From positions 1 to 23,813 of the forward strand of contig JARBES010009832.1 of assembly GCA_030265145.1 (NCBI GenBank): 23,813 bases of DNA. Reading direction: 5' to 3'. The stretch's first letter is position 1. Every line of letters begins with the position of its first letter. The notes under the pieces are model-generated. The model ran no database searches. It worked only from the letters and a program-made list of their open reading frames with translations, and was not told the DNA's origin. The DNA comes from Strongylocentrotus pallidus. Its lineage: Eukaryota > Echinodermata > Echinoidea > Camarodonta > Strongylocentrotidae. The position numbers and the translations under genes were made by a program. Below are positions 8,628 through 16,904 of this stretch, piece after piece.

Positions 8628-9114
8628 GATGAATGCTTTAGAATTCAACTCCAATCCTGGGTGACGGTTGCTGTTGTGTTGTGAAAATGAACAGATTCAA
8701 CGTGGGTTTTATAAGGATAAATTACGATGCATCACCGCAACACTGGATGGGGTGCGGAGCTGCGTTCTGATTAGATGAAACGCGTCGACGCATAGTAGAA
8801 ATAGATGTGGTCATATTTGACCACAGGAAATAAACTGACGCGTTTTTTTTTTTGGGGGGGGGGGGAGGGAACGCGGTGGATGTTTATTTCATTCCCACAT
8901 CGCTCATTATCTTCCCTTTCTAAATCCATTCACAGTCCCAGAATATTAGGTCTTTCAAACGGTGTTGTTAGTATACATAAATATGTGTATCTATAAATAC
9001 AGTTTTCAATTAAGAAAAACATAACAATGGTGGAAGTGTTTATATTAACTACTATTGAATGTGTGAGAAAAAATAAAGAAAAGGTAGAAATTCAAATATA
9101 TATATAGACAATAG
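8628..9114. other. Spacer with T/G homopolymer tract
   Basis: Holds the promoter-side end of the duplication (to about 8800), then a long T run followed directly by a long G run at about 8843-8866, then AT-rich DNA with a TA run just before the UDG-like gene end. No gene is supported; the small plus-strand open frame across the T/G tract is low-complexity. Confidence 0.5.
8707..8714 (-). promoter_or_regulatory. TATA-like element of paralogue B
   Basis: TTATAAAA on the minus strand about 80 bp before the ATG at 8627, at the position equivalent to the TATA box of paralogue A. Confidence 0.55.
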
Positions 9115-10233
9115 TTATATATGATCATCTTTGCACAATAGCATGTCATTTAACGGTTGTAAAAATTGGGAAGATGATAATTCGTTTTTCCACAGATGCA
9201 ACTGATTGAGTGTTATTTTGTGGTCTAATTTCAATTCGTTTAGTTTTACAAGAGGGATAACGCGAGGATCAAGGTCTCGGGTCTTCGGTGAAGGATGAAA
9301 AAAAAAACAGACGTTGACTTTTAAGAATCGTTCCACCTGTTGTAACCTTAGTCGCCGTTGATTGATCATAATACACAGTGTAATTTCCAAAATGCTTCTA
9401 GCATAAGCTCCAAAAACCAGCATTCGTATATCTGTCTCGTGTGTATCAATTACCAATCTTGATAGAATTGTAATAATGCCATTTCCCCACCATTTTCGAC
9501 ATGTGTTCTGCGTGTCTTTGTGGGTATGATAAGTCAGACATGAATTTAAAAACAATCCACCCTGTTTAGCAAGTACGTCCAAACGATTACATTGTAGATG
9601 GTTAAACAAATGTCTTTTTAAATATATTAAGGCAGGGGGCGTATGATATACGCTATTATGGCAACTGTAACACAAACCGTCAGCAAATCCATCAAGCTGT
9701 GGATACGGGTCGTCTCCAAAAACGCATAATCGAATACTGCTCCATCTTGTCTTGTTATGATCTAAGAGAATGCTCAGGCTTCTCAGCCACAAATGAACCG
9801 TCTGTTCTTCTATGCTTGTTAACTTGTCACATACAACGTCTTTACTGAAACGTTTGCAAATGCTAGGTAGAATATTTTTGACTACGTTGATTCTGTCCAT
9901 CATTAATTTATTGTAAATTTTAATTCCACGCTTAAACAGTTTGTCATATGTGTCAGAGATTTGGGGTACCCCAGTAAAGTCCGACAATTGTTTTTGACAT
10001 AAAACACCCGAACTCCGCTGTCTTTGGTCAATGACACCATTCACCGTCTTAGAATCGTCCGATCGCACGAATGGCACCGATAATGCGATCGACTTTGATT
10101 CATCATCACACTTATGTGCTTGTAAACATTCATCTTCTTTATTTTCATTTATTTGCTTAGTGACGGTATGTTGAAGAGTAAAAAAATCTAACAATTTGGT
10201 TTGTCGTTGCTTGTCTATGTAAAGAATTTCCAT
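9115..10233 (-). CDS. Family-1 uracil-DNA glycosylase-like protein with N-terminal PIP box
   Basis: 372 residues. Uracil-DNA glycosylases remove uracil from DNA and so start base-excision repair in the nucleus. The family-1 blueprint is visible: motif A reads GDDPYP at 173-178, with FADGLCYS following (family consensus GQDPYH...GLCFS); PPALIYLKRHL at 199-209; QGGLFLN at 224-230 with the uracil-binding Asn; VFGAYAR at 273-279; and motif B HPSPKTRD at 313-320 with the catalytic His. The catalytic Asp and the following Pro-Tyr are present, so activity is plausible. Pro at the end of motif A resembles poxvirus D4 (GIDPYP). Residues 11-18 (QTKLLDFF) fit the PCNA-interacting PIP box Qxx(I/L/M)xxFF, as at the N-terminus of human UNG2. 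The ~130-residue N-terminal extension is otherwise low in recognisable features. It lies 565 bp from the divergent IAP gene. Confidence 0.92.
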   Translation of the reverse strand: MEILYIDKQRQTKLLDFFTLQHTVTKQINENKEDECLQAHKCDDESKSIALSVPFVRSDDSKTVNGVIDQRQRSSGVLCQKQLSDFTGVPQISDTYDKLFKRGIKIYNKLMMDRINVVKNILPSICKRFSKDVVCDKLTSIEEQTVHLWLRSLSILLDHNKTRWSSIRLCVFGDDPYPQLDGFADGLCYSCHNSVYHTPPALIYLKRHLFNHLQCNRLDVLAKQGGLFLNSCLTYHTHKDTQNTCRKWWGNGIITILSRLVIDTHETDIRMLVFGAYARSILEITLCIMINQRRLRLQQVERFLKVNVCFFFHPSPKTRDLDPRVIPLVKLNELKLDHKITLNQLHLWKNELSSSQFLQPLNDMLLCKDDHI

Positions 10234-10798
10234 TTTGCGTGCAAATGTGTGAACTCCAAATTACAAACTGCAATCGTTGGACAAAAGCACTCTGTTTTTA
10301 AACCATGTCACACATGCTGAAACGAGTTGTGAGGTGTCATGTTGACGTAACAGCTAAATACCAGTGTTTACTTGGGTCTGTTAGTTTCCTAACTAATAAT
10401 CACTGTATTAGTCTAACGCAACAGCACGTGAAGTACAACACACATTTCAAAATGAATGTATATTTTGTGGAAGATGCAAGACGTTTGAATACCAATATTT
10501 ATACAAAAATGATTACTCTTTATAATCTCTTTCTGCTGTATCTCTAATGACGAAAAGCATCATACCCTATAGAATATAAACTAATTTGTACGCCGCGGTC
10601 ATAAATGTGAAAGGAATATAAAAAAAGAAGATCTGAAATAAATATTTTTGTTGTGTTGAGGTTATTTTGTTTGGTTTTTGTTTTAAATAAAAAACACAGT
10701 GTGGAGTGACACACACAGTGACCAAACTTCAGGATTGAGATGATTATACCTACATTTGATTAAGAAAGTTGTACACATACAGATTACCTTAAACCAAA
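10234..10798. other. Divergent intergenic region between UDG-like gene 1 and IAP
   Basis: AT-rich region that must hold the promoters of two divergent genes. No canonical TATA box stands out at the usual distance on either side, unlike most genes here. It also contains the doubtful 80-residue open frame listed separately. Confidence 0.5.
10305..10547 (+). CDS. Doubtful 80-residue open frame
   Basis: ATG-initiated frame in the divergent spacer. The translation has no known motif; its C-terminus is hydrophobic (MITLYNLFLLYL). It could be a small membrane-anchored protein, a leader ORF, or noise. No promoter was found. Confidence 0.2.
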   Translation: MSHMLKRVVRCHVDVTAKYQCLLGSVSFLTNNHCISLTQQHVKYNTHFKMNVYFVEDARRLNTNIYTKMITLYNLFLLYL

Positions 10799-12337
10799 AT
10801 GACGACGCTTTTTAAGCAACGGGAGAATTATGCGAATCTCATTGGCAAGAGCATTGCCGCCTTAAAGTTGGAAATACCATTTGAAAACGTTTCTTCTAGA
10901 CTTCTCTATAGACATGTTTTTACACCAGATCAGTGTCAATATTATGGTGGCAAAACATCGGATTCGGAAAAGAACGAATCGATGTTGCTGGATGTAATCA
11001 AAGAGTTAGAAACGTCGGACAAACCCGATGATACATTTAAAATCTTTATCGATTCGTTAAAACGTTCAGGTTGTGAAACCACTGCGCAACTACTTTTGGA
11101 TGGATTTACCATAGAGCCACCATCGCATTATTTTAAATTGCCCAGATATGATGAAGAACCCAAATTAAACAATTCTCGTTTTAAACAATTTGTCGGAGAA
11201 GCTAGTAGATTAGGTACGTTTAGAATTTTTGAGCCACAGAATGGACGTGTTGATGTAAGAGAACTTGCTCACTGTGGTTTTTTTTATGAAGGTCCAAAAG
11301 ATGCTTGTCGATGTTTTTATTGTGGAACTATTGTCAGGAATTGGCCTGCCTGTCCCAATCCCATTGACATACACGCTCAACATAATATCAATTGCGATTG
11401 GTTGATAACCGTTCACCGCTTTTATAATGGATACGGTTACACGTCCCCAACCCTCAATAGATTGCAAATGAGTACAGCTGAACAACAATATGATTGTGAC
11501 GTTTTTGAAAATGTGTTAAAATTGGTGTCTACAAAAGTGTTTGAAAGGCATGATATCAATAAATTGTTTCAAACATTAAATTGTTATCCAGGGGATATCC
11601 AACGATGCACAGAAAAAAAAGCATTTGGGACGTATAGTCTTTTGAAAGAATGGTACGATGTTCATAAAAAACAGGAAAAAGTCTTTGACCACCTCGCAAC
11701 TGCGCTCTGCAATTCTGGCATTAAAAACAAATATCAGTTAGATTATGCCCTTATTTTTGGTAAAGATCGTGTGCTCGATGAAAACAGTTCTGAAGAATCA
11801 ATGGGCATGTGTTACACGCCCGTTCACAACATGGACACGTTGTTAGTAAACCTAGCTAGATATATGCACGGCGTGGATCAAGTCAGGCGATTGGGAGACA
11901 GTTTGAATCTCTTTAGTGTAACCCCTTTTATTGCCCGAAACAGAAAAGGTATTTCATATCAAGGGACCTTGGACATGCTCCGTAAATGGCGACAGCACGA
12001 AACAAACGATATGCAGTATGTCATCTTAAAATCGGCTGTTATGTCGTGTGACATACAAGGCGATGGAATACACGTAATACAATTACAAAATTTATGGAAA
12101 CAGTACGAAATCCAGTTTCCTCACCAAGCTCTTCTCATCAAGAGGGATGCATTATCCCCGCAACTGTTAGACTACGACGACGAACGTGCATGCGTTATAT
12201 GTCTCGATAACAAACGCAATATCTTGATCGTTCCATGTCATCACCTCTGTCTGTGCAATCGATGTTCACACACGATTAAGGAAGAATGTCCACTGTGCAG
12301 AGGACCAGTGAATAAAAAGATATTGGTTTACAATTAA
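10799..12337 (+). CDS. IAP-family protein: CARD - BIR - two death domains - RING
   Basis: 512 residues. Inhibitor-of-apoptosis proteins bind caspases or their regulators through BIR domains and ubiquitinate partners through RING. Residues about 5-100 fit a CARD (helices around SRLLYRHVFTPDQ, MLLDVIKEL, FKIFIDSLKRSG, TTAQLLL). The BIR spans about 134-205 with zinc ligands C172, C175, H192 and C199 in exact Cx2Cx16Hx6C spacing. Two death-domain-like modules follow: about 234-318 (YSLLKEWYDV, FDHLATALCNSG) and about 343-416 (LDMLRKWRQH, YVILKSAV). The C-terminal RING has C465, C468, C480, H482, C486, C489, C497, C500. Single-BIR RING IAPs are common in insect and invertebrate DNA viruses; this mosaic is not a form I know from viruses. 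An AATAAA lies just inside the 3' end (12311). Cytoplasmic; probably blocks caspase or death-domain adaptor signalling. BIR and RING are certain; the death-fold modules are strong pattern matches. Confidence 0.97.
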   Translation: MTTLFKQRENYANLIGKSIAALKLEIPFENVSSRLLYRHVFTPDQCQYYGGKTSDSEKNESMLLDVIKELETSDKPDDTFKIFIDSLKRSGCETTAQLLLDGFTIEPPSHYFKLPRYDEEPKLNNSRFKQFVGEASRLGTFRIFEPQNGRVDVRELAHCGFFYEGPKDACRCFYCGTIVRNWPACPNPIDIHAQHNINCDWLITVHRFYNGYGYTSPTLNRLQMSTAEQQYDCDVFENVLKLVSTKVFERHDINKLFQTLNCYPGDIQRCTEKKAFGTYSLLKEWYDVHKKQEKVFDHLATALCNSGIKNKYQLDYALIFGKDRVLDENSSEESMGMCYTPVHNMDTLLVNLARYMHGVDQVRRLGDSLNLFSVTPFIARNRKGISYQGTLDMLRKWRQHETNDMQYVILKSAVMSCDIQGDGIHVIQLQNLWKQYEIQFPHQALLIKRDALSPQLLDYDDERACVICLDNKRNILIVPCHHLCLCNRCSHTIKEECPLCRGPVNKKILVYN

Positions 12338-12369
12338 TATTGTCACTACGTTTTTATCCGTCATATGCC

Positions 12370-12377
12370 TATATAAA
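12370..12377 (+). promoter_or_regulatory. TATA box of UDG-like gene 2
   Basis: TATATAAA 60 bp before the ATG at 12437, only 33 bp after the IAP stop codon. The very short spacing is typical of compact viral genomes. Confidence 0.75.
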
Positions 12378-12436
12378 CCCCTTTTCTTCGCCGTCTCATT
12401 CAACAATCCAACATTTAGATTTGCACTAGTTGTAAA

Positions 12437-13291
12437 ATGGACACTGCCTTTTCTAGAGATACCTGGGTCGATGGAAATCCATCCTTTATACACGTGAAAA
12501 GCGGTCGGCATATTTCGGATACATTTGCGAAGATACAACCGAAATTGAAACTGATTTACGAGTTACATGAAGCTCATGCGGTCGCCCTACAATACAGTGC
12601 ACCTTTGGAATGCGACCCCCTGAATTTTTCATCTTGGTTAGAATCTCTTCATATCCTGAAAGATAATGGTTATACAAGTTGGGAAAAAATCAATTACTGC
12701 ATCATAGGATGCGAACCGTTCTCTAACGGAGACGGTATACCGTTTAATTGGGATTCAGATGATCACTCTTACATAAGTCCACCACAATCGTCCGCCAAAC
12801 TGGTCCACGCATTGTTTCCGTCTTTACCTCATAACTACACCACCAAGGATATTGCCAAAGAGGGTGTGTTGTTTTTAAATGCATGCTCCGTAAACTACTC
12901 TGCGTGTTTGCCGTATACATCCGAACGATTGAGATCAGTGTGGTTTGAGGTGGCCGTAGACATAATTGCAGATCTTTACGTCCACAATCCCGATGTGAAC
13001 ACGGTCTGCTTGGGAAGAAACGCTCGAAACGTCTGGAAAGAGGCAATTGCCCAGACATCTGAAACTACGGGACATTTTCCTTTAGAGGCGCTGAATGGGT
13101 TTCGTTCATATTTTCAACCTTCGTTTGTAACAGGTACGTTTACAGAAACAGAGTTTACTCTTTTTGGTCGAGTGTTTCAACATCAGCATTTGACCACAGA
13201 GACAACTCGATCGCTGAAACCAAGTTTGAAGAAGAATGTGTCTAATCTTTCGCCGTATCTCGTAGAATGGATGAAGGAAGCTAGATGTTGA
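12437..13291 (+). CDS. Diverged uracil-DNA-glycosylase-fold protein, probably non-catalytic
   Basis: 284 residues with the same order of segments as UDG-like gene 1: CIIGCEPFSNGDGIPF at 88-103 at the motif A position, PPQSSAKLVHALFP at 115-128, KEGVLFLNAC at 141-150 with the conserved Asn, TVCLGRNARNVW at 189-200, and YFQPSF at 225-230 at the motif B position. The central core and LFLN are kept, but both catalytic motifs differ from the family signature (motif A GxDPY, motif B HPSP), so I infer loss of glycosylase activity. The G-x-E/D-P-[FY] then GDGIPF wording recalls poxvirus D4 (GIDPYPKDGTGVPF), which acts in the polymerase processivity factor besides its enzyme role. A structural DNA-binding role in replication is therefore a reasonable guess. 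No PIP box is seen at its N-terminus. Confidence 0.85.
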   Translation: MDTAFSRDTWVDGNPSFIHVKSGRHISDTFAKIQPKLKLIYELHEAHAVALQYSAPLECDPLNFSSWLESLHILKDNGYTSWEKINYCIIGCEPFSNGDGIPFNWDSDDHSYISPPQSSAKLVHALFPSLPHNYTTKDIAKEGVLFLNACSVNYSACLPYTSERLRSVWFEVAVDIIADLYVHNPDVNTVCLGRNARNVWKEAIAQTSETTGHFPLEALNGFRSYFQPSFVTGTFTETEFTLFGRVFQHQHLTTETTRSLKPSLKKNVSNLSPYLVEWMKEARC

Positions 13292-14453
13292 AGATGAATC
13301 CAATTTGTAATCGTGCTTGTATTAATTTCACTTTTATCAATCCAAAAATGCTGTGTATGCCCAGCCATTTCCGAGTCAATCAGCCATCATACGATTATGT
13401 AAAATACCACGCGACGATGAAGATGTATGTTCACACGTAACGTTTCAAGTGAAAGGTCAAAAAAAAAATATATTGAAATGTACACGTTCGTAGGCACACA
13501 TACTATTTGTTTGAATTATAATAACCTACCTAACCGACGATATTTTAAGCATGTTGTTATGCATTCAAAGAAAGTACTTGTGAATAAAATAGAAACAAAG
13601 AGTATTATGTCTTGTTCTGTATTATAATTTTTTTCATTTCTATGGTGAAAGAAAATGAGAGTGAACAGAAAAATGAGAAAGTCAAACGAGTTATTCTTTA
13701 TATTCATATATTTTATATTTCTAAGACGTTAAATTGTCTGTTTTATCCTCTTTTATCTTCTCTTTCATTCTCTCTTCTCTTTCATTCTCTCTCACTCTCT
13801 CTCCCCTTTTTTTCCCCATCTCTATCTTTTCATCTTGTATATCTCTCACCCTTTCATCCTTAATCTCTAATCTCTCTTTTTGCCTCCTACTTTTTTTCTT
13901 CATATTTCTTTATTAGACAAAACATCAAGCATGAAACAATTTTTTACAATGTGTTTATCGTTTTTTATTTTCCAAATAGAGATATACGAAAAAGTTATAT
14001 ACACCAAGTGATGCAAAATGGCACACAATAACCACCCCTAAATAAACAGACACATAAATGTAGAAAAAGGACGTTGATTGAAGATGTTATTTTAGGAGGG
14101 TAATTTCGATGAATCCAACAGCGCCATAGGGCACTGTTGCTGCGCACACGTTTTGTGTTGGATAACAAGGAACAATAGAGTGTAACCATGCAACAGACAA
14201 TGAAGGCACTGTTTGGTGTTGGGTAGCACACAATTCAACCACTTCAATTTAATTGCTTTCCTTCGACTCCCTACTGCCCTTTCAATGGATATGAAGGACC
14301 CCTGATCACTCGTTTTTAAACAACCAAAACAAAAATATTTCCAATTGAGAGCTTAATTGTACCGGTGATGTAATGGTTTGTAATGAAGAATTATAAAATA
14401 AATTATAAAACAAAATAAATACTACAGATATAACGGGTACTGCATCCATAACA
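13292..14453. other. Long spacer with pyrimidine-rich tract
   Basis: About 1.1 kb with no gene I can support. An AATAAA at 13583 could end the UDG-like gene 2 transcript. From about 13745 to 13890 the plus strand is nearly all C and T (CTCTCT, TTTCATTCTCT motifs), giving misleading open frames on both strands. Frames at 13427-13627 and 13995-14231 have no motif, and the latter lacks an ATG at its start. Confidence 0.55.
13745..13890. repeat. Polypyrimidine tract
   Basis: Irregular CT/TTC-rich low-complexity sequence, purine-poor on the plus strand. It may form triplex DNA or simply be a decayed microsatellite. Confidence 0.8.
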
Positions 14454-15713
14454 TCATTGACCGAATTCTTCGTCTTCTTCTTCTTCTTCTTCCTCACTTG
14501 TATAATAACCTTCTTCGTCGATAGAAAACAAGAGGTGTTTACTATCTATTTCTGTTTTCCTGTTTGAAGTCCAAAACCCTCCTGTCAATTTTTTTAATTC
14601 ACGTCGTTGTAGATCGTCTATTATTTCCCCTTGTTTCCCTGTTTTCAAGAACTTTTGAACAAATACGGCTTCGTCTGTGTTTTGACTGTTTTTTATAACA
14701 GTATCGACATAAGTAAACATGTTTTTTAGTACGCTTCTGTAGTCATTTTTGCTCATATTACTTTCTTTATTTTGTAAAAGGGCGGAATCTATGCATTCCT
14801 CAACGCTTACACGACGTATTGCGTTCTCTAATTCTGTTTCTTTTCGAGCTATCCATCGATTTTCATCAACAATATCACGAGCTACGCGATAAGATACATC
14901 TTGTATCTTTATCAAAAAATATGGAGCAGAACGAACGAAAAAGTACACGTCTAATACCTTGCTGCGTACATAAACAAACAAACGAATCAGGCATTTTGAC
15001 ACATTCACCACAATATTAAACACCAAGACCAATCCACATAAAAATAAGCATGTATAAATTAGCAGATTGGCAAAAGATGTTCCTCCATAGACAGGTGCAC
15101 ATATGTCGTTTATAGCACTGTCTTCAATGTTGTCGACGTGGTCTAGAAAAAAGCCGTAAACATACCATAACAAAAACAAACCTTGCAATTGACCAAGTGG
15201 GCCCAAACGAACCCACTGTTCTACCACAAGCAGAGGTGAAAAGAGATAAGGTTTGATGAATTGGTAATAACCGAACACGCTTAATGCGTGGGATAACCCC
15301 ACAAATTGATGACAGCGTCTTAGGTTGCTCTGCGTTGCTGTTTCTATCCACGTCGAGACAGGCACAATATGACTATCGGGATAGTGCCGATGCGTAAAAA
15401 AATATAGCACAGAGTTGATGGCATGAACTACGGTGTGAATTACTTTAGACAACCCTGACACGGCACGGTTGAAAAAGAGTGCAACAACCATTGTACCAGG
15501 AAATACTCTTTCGACAAACTTTAATGTTGCATACACAACCACGAGTATGATGCACAAAAATACAATCACGAAGAATAAAAAGACTCGTTTTTTTATGTTT
15601 GACAATAAAACAGATGGATAAATGGGTTCAAACACATTTATCAATTCGTTCAGTTCACGTTTACATTGTTTCCATTTTGATGTCAGAGGACGGACCGCAT
15701 TTTGGGTTGACAT
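14454..15713 (-). CDS. Multi-pass membrane protein with acidic C-terminal tail
   Basis: 419 residues. Strong hydrophobic segments at about 43-66, 74-106 (weaker, may be two half-segments), 174-192 and 212-238, with a further amphipathic stretch at 240-275, so three to five membrane spans. No cleavable signal peptide; the N-terminus is hydrophilic and basic. The C-terminal ~150 residues are soluble, with a charged helical part (ARKETELENAIRRVSVEE) and end in a Glu-rich tail (residues 405-416). No family is recognised. Large DNA viruses commonly encode such envelope or ER/nuclear-membrane proteins, so an envelope or membrane-remodelling role is possible. It has its own TATA box inside the short gap after the glutamine-rich gene and lies in tandem with that gene. 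Confidence 0.85.
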   Translation of the reverse strand: MSTQNAVRPLTSKWKQCKRELNELINVFEPIYPSVLLSNIKKRVFLFFVIVFLCIILVVVYATLKFVERVFPGTMVVALFFNRAVSGLSKVIHTVVHAINSVLYFFTHRHYPDSHIVPVSTWIETATQSNLRRCHQFVGLSHALSVFGYYQFIKPYLFSPLLVVEQWVRLGPLGQLQGLFLLWYVYGFFLDHVDNIEDSAINDICAPVYGGTSFANLLIYTCLFLCGLVLVFNIVVNVSKCLIRLFVYVRSKVLDVYFFVRSAPYFLIKIQDVSYRVARDIVDENRWIARKETELENAIRRVSVEECIDSALLQNKESNMSKNDYRSVLKNMFTYVDTVIKNSQNTDEAVFVQKFLKTGKQGEIIDDLQRRELKKLTGGFWTSNRKTEIDSKHLLFSIDEEGYYTSEEEEEEEDEEFGQ

Positions 15714-15747
15714 GTCTATTTCTTAAAATTATTCTTCGTCTTCACTC

Positions 15748-15757
15748 TTTTTATATA
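15748..15757 (-). promoter_or_regulatory. TATA box of the membrane-protein gene
   Basis: TATATAAAAA on the minus strand, 35-44 bp before the ATG at 15713, so the leader must be very short. It falls in the 92-bp gap behind the glutamine-rich gene. Confidence 0.7.
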
Positions 15758-15805
15758 GTCATCAATTATGTACTGGCATTCGTATTATTTTCATCCTGCA
15801 TATTA

Positions 15806-16654
15806 TCAGTCTTGTAAAAAACTCTCTGATTGGTTTCTTACAGACTCGGGCGTTTCCGTAAAGAGTCCACCACTCATGTCCATATCATTAAAGTGCACTG
15901 CTGGCGTGTGCAATTGCTGCTCGGTGCCATGTTGTGTGTGTTGCTGCTGTTGCTGCTGTTGCTGCTGTTGCTGAGGTTTTGATGGTGCTCGGTGCAACGG
16001 CTGCTGTTGCTGAGGTTGTGATGGTGCTAGGTAAGTGTTTGGATCAACCGTGAAATTCAATTGTCCTTCTAGTTGTTCGAGCAGCAAGGGATCCAATTCG
16101 ATCGCATTGTTGCTGTTGTTGCTGTTGCCGTTGTGCACGTTCATCGCGATCTTTCTTTGTGGCCGATGATTTTGCATGGACAATTTAATTCTACCGTCAG
16201 TGTTTTTTTGCTCTTTAATCGCCCGCTTGATCGAATCTTTATTGCCTCTTTCGATTGCAAATAATTTATGTTTTATGTTATTTTTAGGAGATGATGAAGT
16301 CATAGAGGCATTTATGCCTTTCTTCCAATAACGCATCATTAAAGGAATCCAAATGTCTTTCGTTTCCGCTGTTATGGACGAAAGGGTCGTCTCGTTTTTT
16401 ATTGGCCATGTTATGCCCCCTTGCATGTTATTATCTCCCTTTATTTCGAGTTGTAACTCCAAATCCGTGTCCAATTCCTCACGTAGTTCCCCGAACATTC
16501 TAATTGCATCGTCGCACACAAATGTCAGGTAGGATTGTAGATTCGTTTTTGAAGATGGTGGAGTCATGATCGCGTGTTCTTGAACAGAATCTTTCTTACT
16601 GCGCTTACGTTGTTTGCTATAACTTCCACCTGCAAGCTCATGCGTCGATGACAT
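15806..16654 (-). CDS. Glutamine-rich, probably nuclear, regulatory-type protein
   Basis: 282 residues. A basic N-terminal patch (KQRKRSKKD, about 14-22) fits a nuclear-localisation signal. Residues about 35-135 look like a folded helical region (SYLTFVCDDAIRMFGELREE, IWIPLMMRYWKKG). The C-terminal third is rich in Q, H, P and N, with two SQP/SKPQQQQ units and an 11-glutamine run encoded mostly by CAG/CAA (about 15941-15973). It ends in an acidic, Ser-rich tail. Q-rich and acidic tails are typical of transactivators, so a transcription-regulator role is a guess; no DNA-binding domain is recognised. The glutamine run is a microsatellite and likely varies in length between isolates. Its own TATA box is at 16705-16714, and the sequence covering its start and leader is partly duplicated upstream. 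Confidence 0.85.
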   Translation of the reverse strand: MSSTHELAGGSYSKQRKRSKKDSVQEHAIMTPPSSKTNLQSYLTFVCDDAIRMFGELREELDTDLELQLEIKGDNNMQGGITWPIKNETTLSSITAETKDIWIPLMMRYWKKGINASMTSSSPKNNIKHKLFAIERGNKDSIKRAIKEQKNTDGRIKLSMQNHRPQRKIAMNVHNGNSNNSNNAIELDPLLLEQLEGQLNFTVDPNTYLAPSQPQQQQPLHRAPSKPQQQQQQQQQQQHTQHGTEQQLHTPAVHFNDMDMSGGLFTETPESVRNQSESFLQD

Positions 16655-16890
16655 GACCGGTGAGAATGTAGAATGGGCGTGTGTGTGGAGAAAGTGTTTG
16701 TGAGCTTTTATATATCCGACGCCAGATTAGGTCCTTCGTTATGTTTATCTATATACGGTAATGGGCGGTGACCCGTGTCTAGCCTGTGTGATCATGCGTC
16801 GATGGCATGACCGGTGAGATGTTATCCATCACGCCAGCTTAGGTCAAGGGAGGTGACTCGTATCTGACCTGTGTGGGCATGGGTTGTATG
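16639..16890. repeat. Imperfect direct repeat covering the start and leader of the glutamine-rich gene
   Basis: CATGCGTCGATGACATGACC... at 16639-16665 recurs with one change at 16793-16819. A second shared block follows each (GCCAG(A/C)TTAGGTC, then GGTGAC(C/T)CGT(G/A)TCT and CCTGTGTG). The left copy has an extra ~40 bp between the blocks, including the TATA box. So the 5' end of the gene and its leader were duplicated, and only the left copy is connected to a long coding region. Confidence 0.75.
16705..16714 (-). promoter_or_regulatory. TATA box of the glutamine-rich gene
   Basis: TATATAAAAG on the minus strand, about 51-60 bp before the ATG at 16654, the same spacing as for the gene at 12437. 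It lies inside one copy of a duplicated segment; the second copy (16793 onward) lacks this element. Confidence 0.75.
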
Positions 16891-16904
16891 TCTTCTCTCT
16901 TTTT

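Larger units (their letters stand above)
7000..8800. repeat. Tandem duplication, right copy (about 1.8 kb)
   Basis: Right half of the duplication described at 5020-6790. The offset between matching landmarks drifts between about 1970 and 2040 bp because of small length changes in the spacer, mostly in CT, TA and A/T runs. TA and GA microsatellites at 7611-7637 are specific to this half. Confidence 0.85.

Noticed and set aside
8628-8654. Longer N-terminus for paralogue B
   Set aside because: The extension starts at TTG; the ATG at 8627 aligns with the start of paralogue A.
13612-13916. Ser/Leu/Phe-rich and Lys/Glu-rich open frames
   Set aside because: Polypyrimidine tract read in different frames; low complexity without start context.
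13995-14231. 78-residue Cys-rich minus-strand frame
   Set aside because: Starts at a GTG, no promoter found, no disulfide-domain spacing recognised.
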